This document shows positions 1 through 12,900 of a stretch of 64,000 bases of DNA, piece by piece. Numbering within the stretch: the first letter of the stretch is position 1; each line of letters starts with the position of its first letter. The notes below the pieces were generated by a model. The model had not been told where the DNA came from. It saw nothing but the letters and a program-made list of their open reading frames with translations, and searched no databases. The translations under genes were made by a program, and so were the position numbers. This DNA comes from Nymphaea colorata (taxonomy: Eukaryota; Streptophyta; Magnoliopsida; Nymphaeales; Nymphaeaceae): positions 5,647,001 to 5,711,000 of the forward strand of contig NC_045148.1 of assembly GCF_008831285.2 (NCBI RefSeq), in the 5' to 3' direction.

Positions 1-1310
1 TGTTATATGAATTTTGAAATACCATTTCTTTTCTGAAAGATAACGTTTGTGGGTAAATACCAATTCAGTTACTCATCACTGCTATATGCTGCCAGCATTG
101 ATGCTAAGCAATGTGATGTCCTCCCAGCTACGTTGAGGTACCAGTGGAAAATGTAGAATCACATTGTCCTTTTTCATTCTTTTCTCACAGTGAAAATGCC
201 AGCTTTGGCACATTTTGTCACTGATGTCTGACCATTAGAATGTGGTAACGGATTCCTTGTGCTACAATGGCAGTTTTACTTATTTGAGAGGGTAATGGCT
301 GGTCCTACATATTGTAAAATATAGTGATGTCTCTCTTTATTGTTTTTGAATCTTGGACAGTGTTGTAAATCAATCTAAGGTAATGTTAGAGAGGCAAACT
401 GATGCTATACAGCTGAATGCACTCTGTGTACTCAAGATGGAACCACATAAGTGAGTTCTTTTTGGTGAAATTAACTGCATGGTGTCCCAAACCTAGATAT
501 GATCCAAGGGTCATATATCTGAGCTGGAAAAGTTTGGACCATCAATTTTGAACTCTGATAAAATCTGATCTTCAGTTCATTTGTTTTTGGTTTGGTTCCT
601 AGGTTTTCAAAATGAGATGACGTCTGCATGGCAAGTTTCGAAAAGTCACTTGCTTGTTTGGGTCCCAGCTAGGTGTGTGTTATGCATTCAGTTGTTCAAA
701 TTCCATGTGTCTGTGTTGGCAGTAAGGGCTTGAAGACCACTAAATAGCAACCTTCCTTGATGCCACTTCAAAGTCATTTTACTTTTTATAGTCCATGGGT
801 TGAACAAAACATAATATGAAACCCAAACTTCTGAGTGTAGGTTTACCACTTTGACTTAAGGTAAGCTCCTTTTAGATGATTATTGTAGTGAAATCTTTGT
901 CTAGGTGCAATGACAGCAGACACAGTGTGGCTGTAAAGCAATTTCAACAAATTTGGGTGTGGGGACAATATTTATTATATATATATATACACAATACACA
1001 CACACACACACAAAAGACACAGAAACTGACAGTAAGATATTGAACAAATAATGGTATATTCATTATTTATATTCATAAAATAAGTTAACAATAAACACCC
1101 AAATAGACAAAAAAGGTACCAACTATCATGTCGCCATGTCCAGGCTGTGTTCTGTACTGGCAGTCATGTTCAGCTGTCTTGACATGGGTGTTGAGTGAAA
1201 ATGGTTCCTTTTTCTTTTCCTTTCTCCTCCACAAGACATTCTGTCTGATATCAAATTATTGTCAATTTTGAGCTGATTCTGTTTTTTCCTCTTACTGTTT
1301 ATGCCATCAG
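1..1310. other. Upstream region or first intron of the RLP4-like gene
   Basis: No coding exon can be supported here. The first recognisable exon downstream opens in phase 1 behind a splice acceptor, so part of this stretch is probably intron 1, with the signal-peptide exon either further upstream or not recognised. A TA run (about 975-989) followed by a CA run (about 994-1011) is the only repeat of note. Confidence 0.5.
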
Positions 1311-2363
1311 GTCCATTTGCACTACGCATAAGTTGTGGAGCTCGTGAGAATGTTAACTCTCCTCCAACCAATACACTTTGGTACAGAGATTTTGGTTATA
1401 CTGGTGGGAAACCTGGTAAAGCATTACCTCCAAGTTACATCAGCCCCAAGCTAAATACACTTCGCTATTTCACTCTTTCTGATGGCCCAGAGAATTGCTA
1501 TAACATTCATAATGTGCCCAATGGACTTTACTCAGTGAGGCTTTTCTTTGCCCTAGTTGATGACCCTCAATTGAAGAATGAGCCTCTCTTTGATATTTCT
1601 ATCGAAGGAACACAAGTGTATTCAATGAAACAGGGCTGGAGTAACTTTGATTTCCAGTCATTTGTTGAGGGATTGGTATCAATTTCAGATAATTCTGTAT
1701 CTACTTGCTTCCACAGCACTGGGCATGGTGATCCTGCCATCCTTTCTATTGAGATTCTTCAAGTTCATAATGATGCCTACTTTTTGGGGAAACAGTGGAG
1801 TGGTAGATCAATCCTTAGAACAGCAAGAAGACTGGCTTGTGGTAATGGAAGGCCATCATTTGATGCTGATTTAAGTGGAAACCCTTGGGGTGGTGATCGA
1901 TATTGGGAGGCTATTCAAAATTTCGACAATTATGGCCATCCCATTTCAACTGAGAATTCAATCAACATTACCTCTGCTTCACCAAACTTCTATCCTGAGA
2001 AGATTTATCAATATGCAATTGTCAGCAATGGTACCTACCCTGATTTAACATTCAGCATGGATGTGGAGCCTAACAAAAATTATTCAGTCTGGCTGCACTT
2101 CGCAGAGATTGACCCAAGAATTCAAGGTGCAGGCTCCCGGGTGTTTGATATATTGATAAATGGTGATATGGCTTTCAGCAGTGTTGACATCGTTAGGGTT
2201 ACTGGAGGGAGTTACACAGCACTGGTGCTTAACAAGACCATTGCTGTGAGTGGGAGGATCTTAACTGTAAGTTTCCACCCCAGACAAGGACACACTGCCA
2301 TCATCAATGCCATTGAAATCTTTGAAGTTATCCCAATGGAGTTCAGGACTTCTGCTGTTGAAG
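1311..2363 (+). CDS. RLP4: RLP4-like exon a: malectin-like ectodomain
   Basis: This 1053-nt exon opens in phase 1 behind acceptor ATCAG and ends GAAG|GTCTCT. It encodes the whole malectin-like region. The donor is a poor match to GTAAGT and runs straight into a CT-rich tract (2364-2402). It is accepted because the next exon then continues V-E-G-V-K-T-L-Q-T-L in the family frame. Confidence 0.88.
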
Positions 2364-5300
2364 GTCTCTCTCTCTTTCTCCCTCCCTCCTTCTCTCTCTC
2401 TCCCTATCTCACACACTCGCACACAGATACAATGGTTCAACCTCACTGTTCAGTTTTACAAATCCATGATCCCCCGCAAAACATACCCATACTGTGCCAT
2501 GTCTTCATATATCCGTCTCTGTGACAGCTTTTCAAATGCATGCACTGGAAAGATTCTTCTTTCTTTTCCTTTTATTGTTTCTTTCTTGCTGAGCTTCCTG
2601 TCACATATCAGCTGCATCTTTTGAACCCTTAGGGGCAACGAGCAAACTTTATATATCTAAATATGTGCTTCTAAACATGTGAAATAGAGTTGGGGAATGT
2701 TATGGTATTTTGCATTCAAACTTTGGAAAAAGCTATAGACTAAAACATAAAAACATGCCATACAAAGAATGTTCTAACTTGAACTCATAAGTAATCTCTA
2801 TTTATCTGTCTAATAGTTCACAGATCTCAAGCTTCTTCATGAAGTTGTAAGTGGTCCAGAAACAAGTTACTCTTTAACTATGCAATTATACCAAGATTAC
2901 CCTTTTTTGATTTGTCAGCCATTTGGTGCTTCATCCCAGTATTGTCGCCTTCAGTCTTGTCCTACAGAAAATGGTGATTGGTTTATAGATATTGAGATCT
3001 ATTATTTCATATTGCTTTGCAGTTAGGTCTACTTGCAACTACACTTTATTGTAATAAAATTCTATTTATTTATTTATTTATTTTACATGATCTTTAAGAT
3101 GGTTATCAGACTCTTTATCCATGAATCTTGAAAACCATATTGAATGCACAGAGTGCATCTGAAGTACCAATTATTTGGTGTGAGGATATGGTTAGCTGAC
3201 CACTTTGGTAAACGAACTGTTAATGATACATGAAATGATCGGTTCTGATTCTTTATAGCACGCTATATGGCTAGCAACTCGAGCCACTAATGGATGTATT
3301 TTCATCCTTGGTCTGTTTGCGTTTTTCCCTTCTTCAAACTGAAGAATATACAGGAATGTCATATTGGCTAATTACTCCTGTATAATTGATTCTGATTTGA
3401 TTGCTAAAATTTGCATTTAATAGTCAAGACATTGCAAACATTGAAGAACGCCTTAAGCCTGCCTCTTCGTTTTGGGTGGAATGGAGATCCATGCGTGCCT
3501 CAGCAGCATCCTTGGAGTGGAGTAGATTGTCAATTCAACCACAATGATGGCTCTTGGGTGATCGACGGATTGTACTTCCTGAACCTTTTATATTTGGGCT
3601 TTGGAAAGATAATTTTTCTTTTGGTGAATTCAGGATAATAATAATTGTCCTTTGACTTGGTTTAATTTTGTCATGCCCCATATTGTGTTATGCAGTTCTT
3701 TGCTATTCCTTGTTTTATTCTGTTCATATCTCTGTGAAAAATCCCTTTCCATTTTTGTAGTGTGGAATTGTCAACTGAAACATGTTTACATGGCAAGGGC
3801 ATGTTAAATTGCTGTGGTCAGACTCTAGTAACCTAAAAGAGAACCATGTTGAATGCTAGTCAATACTTGGACTTGTTGTTATATTCTTGAGCTACTGCAG
3901 TTAAGTGAGGACTTGTACCTAAATGTAAGACTCCTGTCAGTACGTTCCTTTTATGAACATGCAAAAAGTTTTCATTGTGTAGGAAAGTGCCTTACACTAA
4001 CTTATACATACAGAATTAGAACTCAATGATATGCCTGTCATGTTGATTATTTGAAATTTAAGTTAATGATCCACAACACAAGGCATGCTTTTGCTAATGG
4101 CAGTGAGCTTCTAGTGTGAAATCAGTTTTGATGTGTGATCCTTGATGATAAAACCTGAAGCATATACACCTCTCTGTGGGTGTAAATATTTGTTTGGGTG
4201 TTAAGTTCCACTGAGCAACAAAATAAAGCTAATTAATTGTCTAGACAATAAAGAAACCACACAAGCATGTCAATACACCTGACAGTGATTCCTCTCTAAC
4301 TGATACCTGAAGCAGGAAGATGTTTGTAGCCCGTTTTATAGCCCAGCATCCTTTATTTATTTACATTTAGACCTAAGCAATTTCCTTCTAATGAAGATGT
4401 TCCAAACCCATATACTTTCTCTAAATCCTCCATCTTACCATAATAAATACACCCAGTTCAAATATTTCTTTTCACTTCACCATTGGCAGTTGTGGCCAAA
4501 TAATTATTTTAAAAGGATCCACCAAAAGTTGGATCAAATGAAATCTAAAATATGCTAAACTTTTTTTTTTTTGTAGATCCCTTAAAAAACTAAGCTCAAA
4601 AGAAGCATTTCCTTGTGGATAAAGCTCCTTAACATCATAATACCTTGAATTGCATGATGCCTTTTCTTGCATGCTGCTACCGCTGTTTACATGAGTCTGC
4701 TACTGCCACTCTCTTTTTCTTCCTCTCGACATCCTCATGATGCCTTCATGTCCTGCTTAATCCCTAGTAAACCCTATAGGAAGATGAAGATGGGGAGAGG
4801 AGAGTATTCATTATTGGCTGCTCATCTCGCAGCTTCATGTGAGGTTCCCATTCAAAGAATGCAACAATTGTGAAGCATTGCGTTTATAGCTCTGGGATTA
4901 TTTCTTATTTAGTGGGTAAGAATATATAATAAAGGCATGCATTTGGCATAAGTGATGAACTATATCATGGTTAAGGTCCTGAACTTGATGAAGATGAGGC
5001 ACAAACATAGCCTGAGCTCATATGCCTTTAGCGCTCTTATCTACTGTGCTGCATTTAGAGATCTCTTATGAGGTTGGACTATTGATAGAAAGAGCAAGAA
5101 ATGTGCCATTTGAACCGGTGGTTTATGTCTGCAGGGTGGTGCATTTGGCTAGATGGACTTACATAGAGTTTTCAGGGGGAATCATTTGACATCTAAGTTC
5201 ATTGATCTTGCTGTTCAATTGAATATACAGTATGCTGAATTTATGTGAATTAGAAGAAATAACCATCAAATATGATTAGTTCATGGATCATTATCTTGCT

Positions 5301-6864
5301 GATATATCGATTCCTCATTTTTATGATTTCTTGTGGGTAATGCCCTGTCACTTTCTATTGTGCTTTCAACAAATGAATCTAAAACGTAGGTACCTAAATG
5401 AGAAGGATGGTCTAGATAGATAATGGTTCCATTTGAAATACATTTGTTTCTGCTGTCAATTTTTTTTCTGCATAGCTAGATCACTACGGCCCCATTGATA
5501 GGATTCAAAATTTTTATGGCTCAATGCAATAGTGTGACAAAAGTAGAAGGTATTGGCCATGAATGTGAACTCTGAAGAGTTGACTGGTTTTTGGGAAATA
5601 AAAGGCCCTAAAATTTTTTGCCTTCTGCATGCGTCATTTTGTTATAAATGATGCACTTCAATTGGATTGTAAATGTTGACTTTTTAGACAACAAAGGGCA
5701 AGTATTGAAATAGCATGCTCAATGGGGGAGATCATCAGGCTCTTGAGCACCCTACTGTGATGCTTGTTAGGTTATGAGCCCAAGACCTCTTCCCACTTCA
5801 GTTCCTCAGCTTCTAACAACAAGAATGGCTCAGGGATCAGTTTAACAAGCCCATTTCATATTTCTGTTGGTAGGTCATTTTAAATTTGTGATAAATTAGT
5901 TTAACAATCTCTTGATTCTATGTGGTCATAGCATATTTCTGTCGGTTGGTCATTTTAAATTTGCTGTGCCATGCAAAGAGCAAACTGGTTTCTGAGTGTT
6001 TCTTCAGCAAGCTCATTATATCCCCTGAAAGTAATTTTATTGAATATTGACTTATATGATGTTTGTGTTTTATGTGTTTAGAGATCTTGGCAACCAAGGT
6101 TTGAGGGGCTACTTGGCAGATGCCTTCTCCACATTTAAATATCTACAGAAAATGTACGTCTCTCTCTCTCTCTCTCTCGCTCCTTTCTCTCTCTCACACG
6201 CATGAACACATGATAGTCTAAAATCTGTACATGCATAGAATAAGCCTGTGTGAGTGTGTGTATATATTAAGATACATATTACACACACTGAGACACTAGT
6301 AAAAAGCCCATGCAATGCGTGGTAATAAACCAGTGGAAGGAGATTACCAAAAAAAAGTTTATCATCATAACTAAGTATTTAGGAAAATTTGTTAAAATAC
6401 TTTTATTTTTTTTTTCTAGGAGCATTTAGAAATATTAAATATATGTAGTATATCCATTAATAGCAATAAAAATCTGAGAACATTAATATGAGGGAAATTA
6501 TTACACCATTCCTAAATTACAAGTGATTGTGTGTACAAAATTATAATGCATATACGGTCTGTCAAAATAATGAGGATTTTTTTAGATAACAGGAAGGCTA
6601 ACAGAACATAGTTTGTAAGAATTTTTACATGAGAAAATGCAAATGAAGCATATGAATGAGGAAGCAGGCCACACTATGTGAGGAAGCAAAAAGTAGTGAT
6701 GGCTTGATAAGACTCAGTTGTAAGGAATAAAAAATCAAGCTGACAACTGATACAATCAGAGAAGCAAGAAAGGGGAACGCCATTGGTGAATAGTGGATTT
6801 GGGAATGTGGCAGTTCAAAGTGCTGAGAGTGGATGAAGAGAAAAGATTCCCTAAGAATTTTCTA

Positions 6865-6906
<42 letters not shown>

Positions 6907-9900
6907 AGGGAGAAATTTTACTGAGTAATAAATGTAAGGAGGAGAGGAAATCTATCAGTAAGATGGCCATGCATCACAATAATCAGCTGTACCATGATGG
7001 AACTCAAAAGAGTTTATTCACTAGTAAATATTATATGCATTGTTAATGAATGCAGTGAATTACCAAAAAATGTATATGCAAGTGATCTCCCACATTTAGA
7101 CATATATGATTTAATAAAGGTTGTTTACTTGGTAAGCAAAAATGTTTTTTTTGGCAGTTCCTTTTCACTGGGTAAGGCAGGGACTTGTTGTCAGGAACTT
7201 TTCAGTGTAATAAATATAGAAAAAAGAAAAAAACAAAGGACAATATTGCAACTAACGGCTATACTCAGTAATAAATTCATGAAGATCATGAGAAATAAGG
7301 ATTTCCAAATAAAAAGTTTTATGATGATAATAGGCAGTCCCATGATGGAATTCAAAAGGCCTTTTAGCAAAAATACATGAATTATGTTAACGAGTACAAT
7401 GAGTTACAAATGGAGTTACGTATGCATGTGATCTTTCTTGTTTAAAGATATAGTTTATGAAGGTTGTTTACTAAGTATATATTAGTATGTCATTCCGAGA
7501 GTACCTACACCCATATGAAAACCATAGATAGAAGTTGTATTGTTGCAATCACAAATTATATATACATATTACATTGGACATCATTTATTTGATAGAAACT
7601 GATATTTAGATCATGTTGTTTGGAGTCTTTGGACATATGAACATCAATTTCAAGTCTTGATGTTTTGGCTATGTTATATGGTTGCTCGTACGTACGGGTG
7701 CAGTGAGGGGTGTAAGTTGGTTCCAAGTTCCAACAAAGTTTGTGGGGCCAATACCTCTATATATCATAGTCATAAAAAACACTTTTTTTTTTTTTGAAAA
7801 AAACACATATAAAACACAAGAAGTATATCAACCATTTAAAATGCTGAAAAATGCCGTTTTTTTTTTTAAATGCCAAAATGAAAAAGAAGTGAAAAAAACA
7901 TGTTTCATTGTTGCATTTCTTCCCTTTTTTACATTTTAGGTATTTTTTTTCTTTAATGCCAAACTGCTTGTTTTCATTTTATAATTTTTATTTGTTGCTT
8001 ATCTAAATATTTTTGATGTTTGTGTTTAGTTTCTCACCTATTATTTTTCCCTCATTTTTATGATTTTTAAAATTTTTAAAAAAATTTACCATATATTTGT
8101 CGTATTTTCAAGCTTTGCCGTATTGTACCCCAAAAAAACCTTGCCATTTAAAATGTGAAAACGTTTTTTGCGACTATGCTATATATGTACAGATTTAAAT
8201 GGGTATGCAAAAGTAAATGAGCATTGAATAAGCCAAATTGCACCTTCCTAGAAAGAAAGAGTGATGAGATTTATTTTCTATTATAAATGAGTATTCCAAA
8301 GTAATTGAGCATGCAAAGAAATTTAAGCTTTTAAGGGAAAAAATACTGAAATAACTCAATTTCTAAGGAAAAATTTGATGAGATAACTTGCTACTTATGT
8401 AAAACTGTGGAATGCATGTAGGTCTCTTTAGGACAACTTATTAAACTTCCTCATTATTCTAAATAAATGGGCATGTAAAGAATAAAATTTTAAACAGATT
8501 AACTAGATAACTTTTTTTGAAAAAGTGGCAATACAGAAAGTACCCAAAAATTTTGAAAGGTGTAAAAGAAAAAGAAAATTGGTGTCCAAAATTGGACAGC
8601 AAAGGGTAAAAGAAAAGACAAAACTGGAGTCCAAAATTGGCAGCAAAGGAGATAAAATGCATGGGTTGTACCAAACAGTGTTTTGACCATGTTGAAGCCA
8701 TGTCCTGTGTTTGCATTAGTGTGTTGCCAGTTAAGACAGGTGTAGCTGCCCTTTACGAATGTTCATGTAACATAGGTGAGCCGTTAATTTTTCAGGATAT
8801 AAAGATACAAATAGATATGTTAGGTTACATGATCTGAAATTTGTTTTATGCTAAAGATGTATATAGATCATATCTATAAGGTCGGATGACCAGAAAAGCA
8901 TACAATTTATTAAACAGCAAACTTTTTGTAAGCCAGTGCAGGTGCTTCTAAGAGATGGCAACTGGTTGTTGCACAACTCTGCCTTTTGGGTCCATCACTC
9001 TCTCTCATTGAGTGCTCATTCAATAGGGAAAGAGATACAACCCAGAAGTCAGGTTTAAGTGAAGGAAAAGTGGCAGTTGCTCTCAGAGTCAATGCTTGGG
9101 CCCTACTGAGATAACCAGCCCAGAACTGACATTGAGAGTCACCCCTCTGGGACTGTCAACCAGCCTGATTCTGGGACCCTTTTTTTCACGCTCCTTGCAC
9201 TGACATTGAGAGTCATCCCCACTTTTCCCTCTCATTGCTTACCTACCTTTTTTTTCTCCCCCTCCTTTTTTCTCTTTTTCCGCTCCACATGACTATCCTC
9301 TCCTCCCTAAGATTGGTGGACAATAGAGAGGGGAGAGAGAAGGGGGGGTGCGGTGTTGGGTTGGGTACCTGAAAAACCATTTATCATGTGTACGTGTATA
9401 TGAATGTTGTGTCAAATGGACTCTTATATTTTGGTGCTGCACCCATGTCTATTTGGCTGGTCGTGGGTGTGGCTTTGGACATGGCTTAGTTGTGGTCAAT
9501 GCCCCCATGTCTATTTCATTCTACATTTGTGCTTGGTCAATTTTAACCATGTTTAGTTTGTCCAGACAGAGAAACATATTTTTACTTTAAACGCCGATTT
9601 GGTATGCATTTTTAATTATTAGATATAATTTTTTTTATGTTAAAATTTTGGTACTAGAAACTAGAAACACTATCTTATAATACTTGTCTATTCTCTCACT
9701 TTACTGTCTGCAGAAGTGTTTGTAGTTGTGGAATGCAAATATTGTGGATCTGTTGTCCAATTTAGTCCGCTAATTATGCTCTTTTTATTAATGAATAAGT
9801 ACTAAAAGCAAGTTGACAATGTTTGTGATTCATGAGTGTATGGATTATTTATTGACAACCACTCCTTTATATATGTGTGTGTGTGTGTGTGTGTGGAGGG

Positions 9901-12900
9901 GGGTCTATGTGTGTAGTACATGTCCTTCTGTGCGTGCAACTGCTTGCCTCTGCATGTAAATGTGTGCTCAATTCTTCTCCTTTTCTTGTTTCCATCTCTC
10001 TCATTATCTTGTCCATATAGATATTGCATTTATTTGCAAAGTTATATATGTAGATTATTCATCAAGTGATCATCTTTGTACAACGATTGGTAATTTGTTG
10101 GTTGGCCTTGTGCAGAAACTTAAGTGTTAATAGCATCCATGGTGGCATTCCTCCTTCTCTTGGAACTGTTCGTACTTTGGTGGTCTTGTAAGTGAATTTT
10201 TTGCTTCCATGGAAATATGTTTGCCAAGCAGAAAACATTCTATTGTAAATCATATATCATTGTTATGTATAATTCATGAAGGTTGGTTCCTAGTATTATT
10301 AGCAACGGGGGTGGAATTTGCACGAGCAAGTGACATTTAGCCCTGACACCTTCAGATTCTTTTTAATGTAATCTTATGCTTTTAAGATAGGAAGCTTTTC
10401 ATTTTGTTAATTATTTAGATTAATTGTTTCTACGGAGTCACCGGCCACCTCCTTTCAAATTTAAATTTGATTGGATCGGAAAGATAATTTTTAGCTTTCT
10501 CATCTAAATAGCAGGCTTGATATATTTTTCAGACAATTTAATGAGATAATCATGGAACTATCTTTATCCTTGAATTCCCTTTTTCCCATATTTCCTGCTT
10601 TCCTATATCATTTGAATACTTTGGCTTTGCTTTTGTCTCCTAGAATTTTTAGATAGATATTAGCCTTCATGGTTGTCTAGGTGCTCAATCTGAGACTTAG
10701 ACATGCCAGGACTGTTGATGTGATCGATCAGGCTTGGGTTGTGTTGGGAGTAGCCTTAGTCTGCAGACAGAAATGAAAACCACAGTGGGTTTCATTCAGA
10801 CAATGTTTAACTGAAAGGAACAAGATCCAGCTAAATTCTTTTCAGATTCTTAAAGCCAAGAGCCTATAACACATCATATAGGCACTTTATTTTTGTAGTT
10901 GTTGACTCCAGGGTTTAGGAAAAGTTGCATTATTTTTTTTAGGATATGGAAAAGGTTTATGGAAGTAGGTTGGATATAGGCCCCACAAATGACATTTTAC
11001 TTTTGTTGCTGAAGGATTGGGTACTTCATAAGGTTTTATTTGGGTTGGTATATGAGGAATTGTCTTTTACTGGATTAGATGTCACGTGGTCTAATCAAAC
11101 ACTAGTATCATATCTGAATTGAAGCCAGTAAGGTTTTAAAAAGTATCCTAATTAATTCTTTTGTATGTATACATATTTACATCATAGTCACAAATAACGT
11201 CTCGGAGTTTTAAACGGCAAGGTTTTTATCGGGTATAATACGGCGAACTTGAAAAAAAGGGAAAAATAAAATACGGTAAATTTTAAAAAATTTTAAAAAA
11301 CTAAAAATGGAGAAAAAAATAAGTGAGAAACTAATAACACAAGCATCAAAAGATACGTAGATTTGCAACAAATAAAAATAGAAAATGAAAAAAAAATGTT
11401 TGACATTAAAAAAATGAAAAAAATGAAAAAAACGCGCTAAAAACGTGTTTTTTTCGTTTTTAACATTTTTTTAAAAAATGTGTTCTTTTAAAGTTTTAAA
11501 CGGCCAGTTAATTTATCGCGTTTTTTTTTTTAAAAAAACGTGTTTTTTGTGATTCTATACATATATGTAAACAGACACACATATATACATACTTACCTAC
11601 ATATATGTGTATATATGTATGCATGTGCATTTGTATATATGCCATTGTGAGGAACAGCTGTAAAACAATAATCATTTTGGTTTGGTTCATTAACTTCATT
11701 TGGACTGCCCTGCTCCTAAATAGGGAGACTGGAACCTCGGAAGAAGGACCTGGTTGGCTTGGTTCAACCTATGCATGCATGTATGCATATGGTTTAACTT
11801 TAACCAATAACACAAAATTTTGTTGAATTAGGTATCTTTGAATCACCTGACTATTTACTTACGCAGGAACACAGTTTTGATATGTTTTCAATATTTTCCC
11901 CTGGTTTTATATGCTTTGAAGTTATCTATAATTAGCTAACCTGTCAAAAATGGAAGTCTAACACAAGTTGGTCAAGACCATAAAAGTAGTCAACGCTTGT
12001 CAGAACCAGTCCATTTATGGGGGTCCAAGTTGGTGAACTATAAAATAAATTCAAGGTCTCAAACCAGAATATTGAAAGTGATAAAAGTAAAAAAGGACCC
12101 AAAAGTTCATTGAATCAAGTAAAAATGCATAGTTCACCCCAATGTCATGAAAATCGGTTTTTGAAGCAAAAAGGAAAGTCATAAGTGAAAATGGGTGCAA
12201 TAATTCTTGGAGCTGTTACCTTTGTCGTACAGGTGGATGCAACCAGTGGCAGACCCAGAATTCTAAACTATGACCAACATCATTAACAGATAAAATATAA
12301 GCAACATTAAACAATAGTCAAATTGCGTCGACAAATAAATCTATCTAATGTTAGTAAATTTTGTGTCAAAGCAAGGTGGGGATTCTCTCTCTCTCTCTCT
12401 TTGTCTCAGCAGGATGGCCAATCTCCTCTAATTTTCTTTCTTGAATCAGGTGGACAATCAGTTTGCTTTTGCTCTTTTATAACCTACACAAATTCACGCC
12501 TTGCCACCTAAACATGCACTGCCACAAGGCCATAAAACTCGTTAAGTGAAGACCTAGTCAGAGACAGGCCTGGGCTTGATCTCTGAAGTTATAGGAGAAA
12601 AAAGGGAGTGTAAGAGGATGGAGAAGCGGAGAAAGTTGCTTTTAAAAGTGCCCCATTTACTGTGGGCTGTCATTATTCTATTGGCCACAATTCAACCTCT
12701 GGTTTGATTCTTATTTTTTTACCCTTAGCATGTAAATTGGTTCTTCATCTATGTACAAATGTTCGGATGATCTGAAACTTATTGTATTTCATTTGTGTGT
12801 ACTTTGGATCTTTCCATTAGTTCTAGAATAAATATTGCACTATGTCTGCTTTGAGAGTTTATTATTTTTCAATTATGACACTCTGATGATTGAAATATCT

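Noticed and set aside
1301-1310. ATG at 1301 as the RLP4 start
   Set aside because: It lies in an intron-like pyrimidine-rich stretch ending ATCAG, gives no signal peptide, and the family has an upstream exon with the signal sequence.
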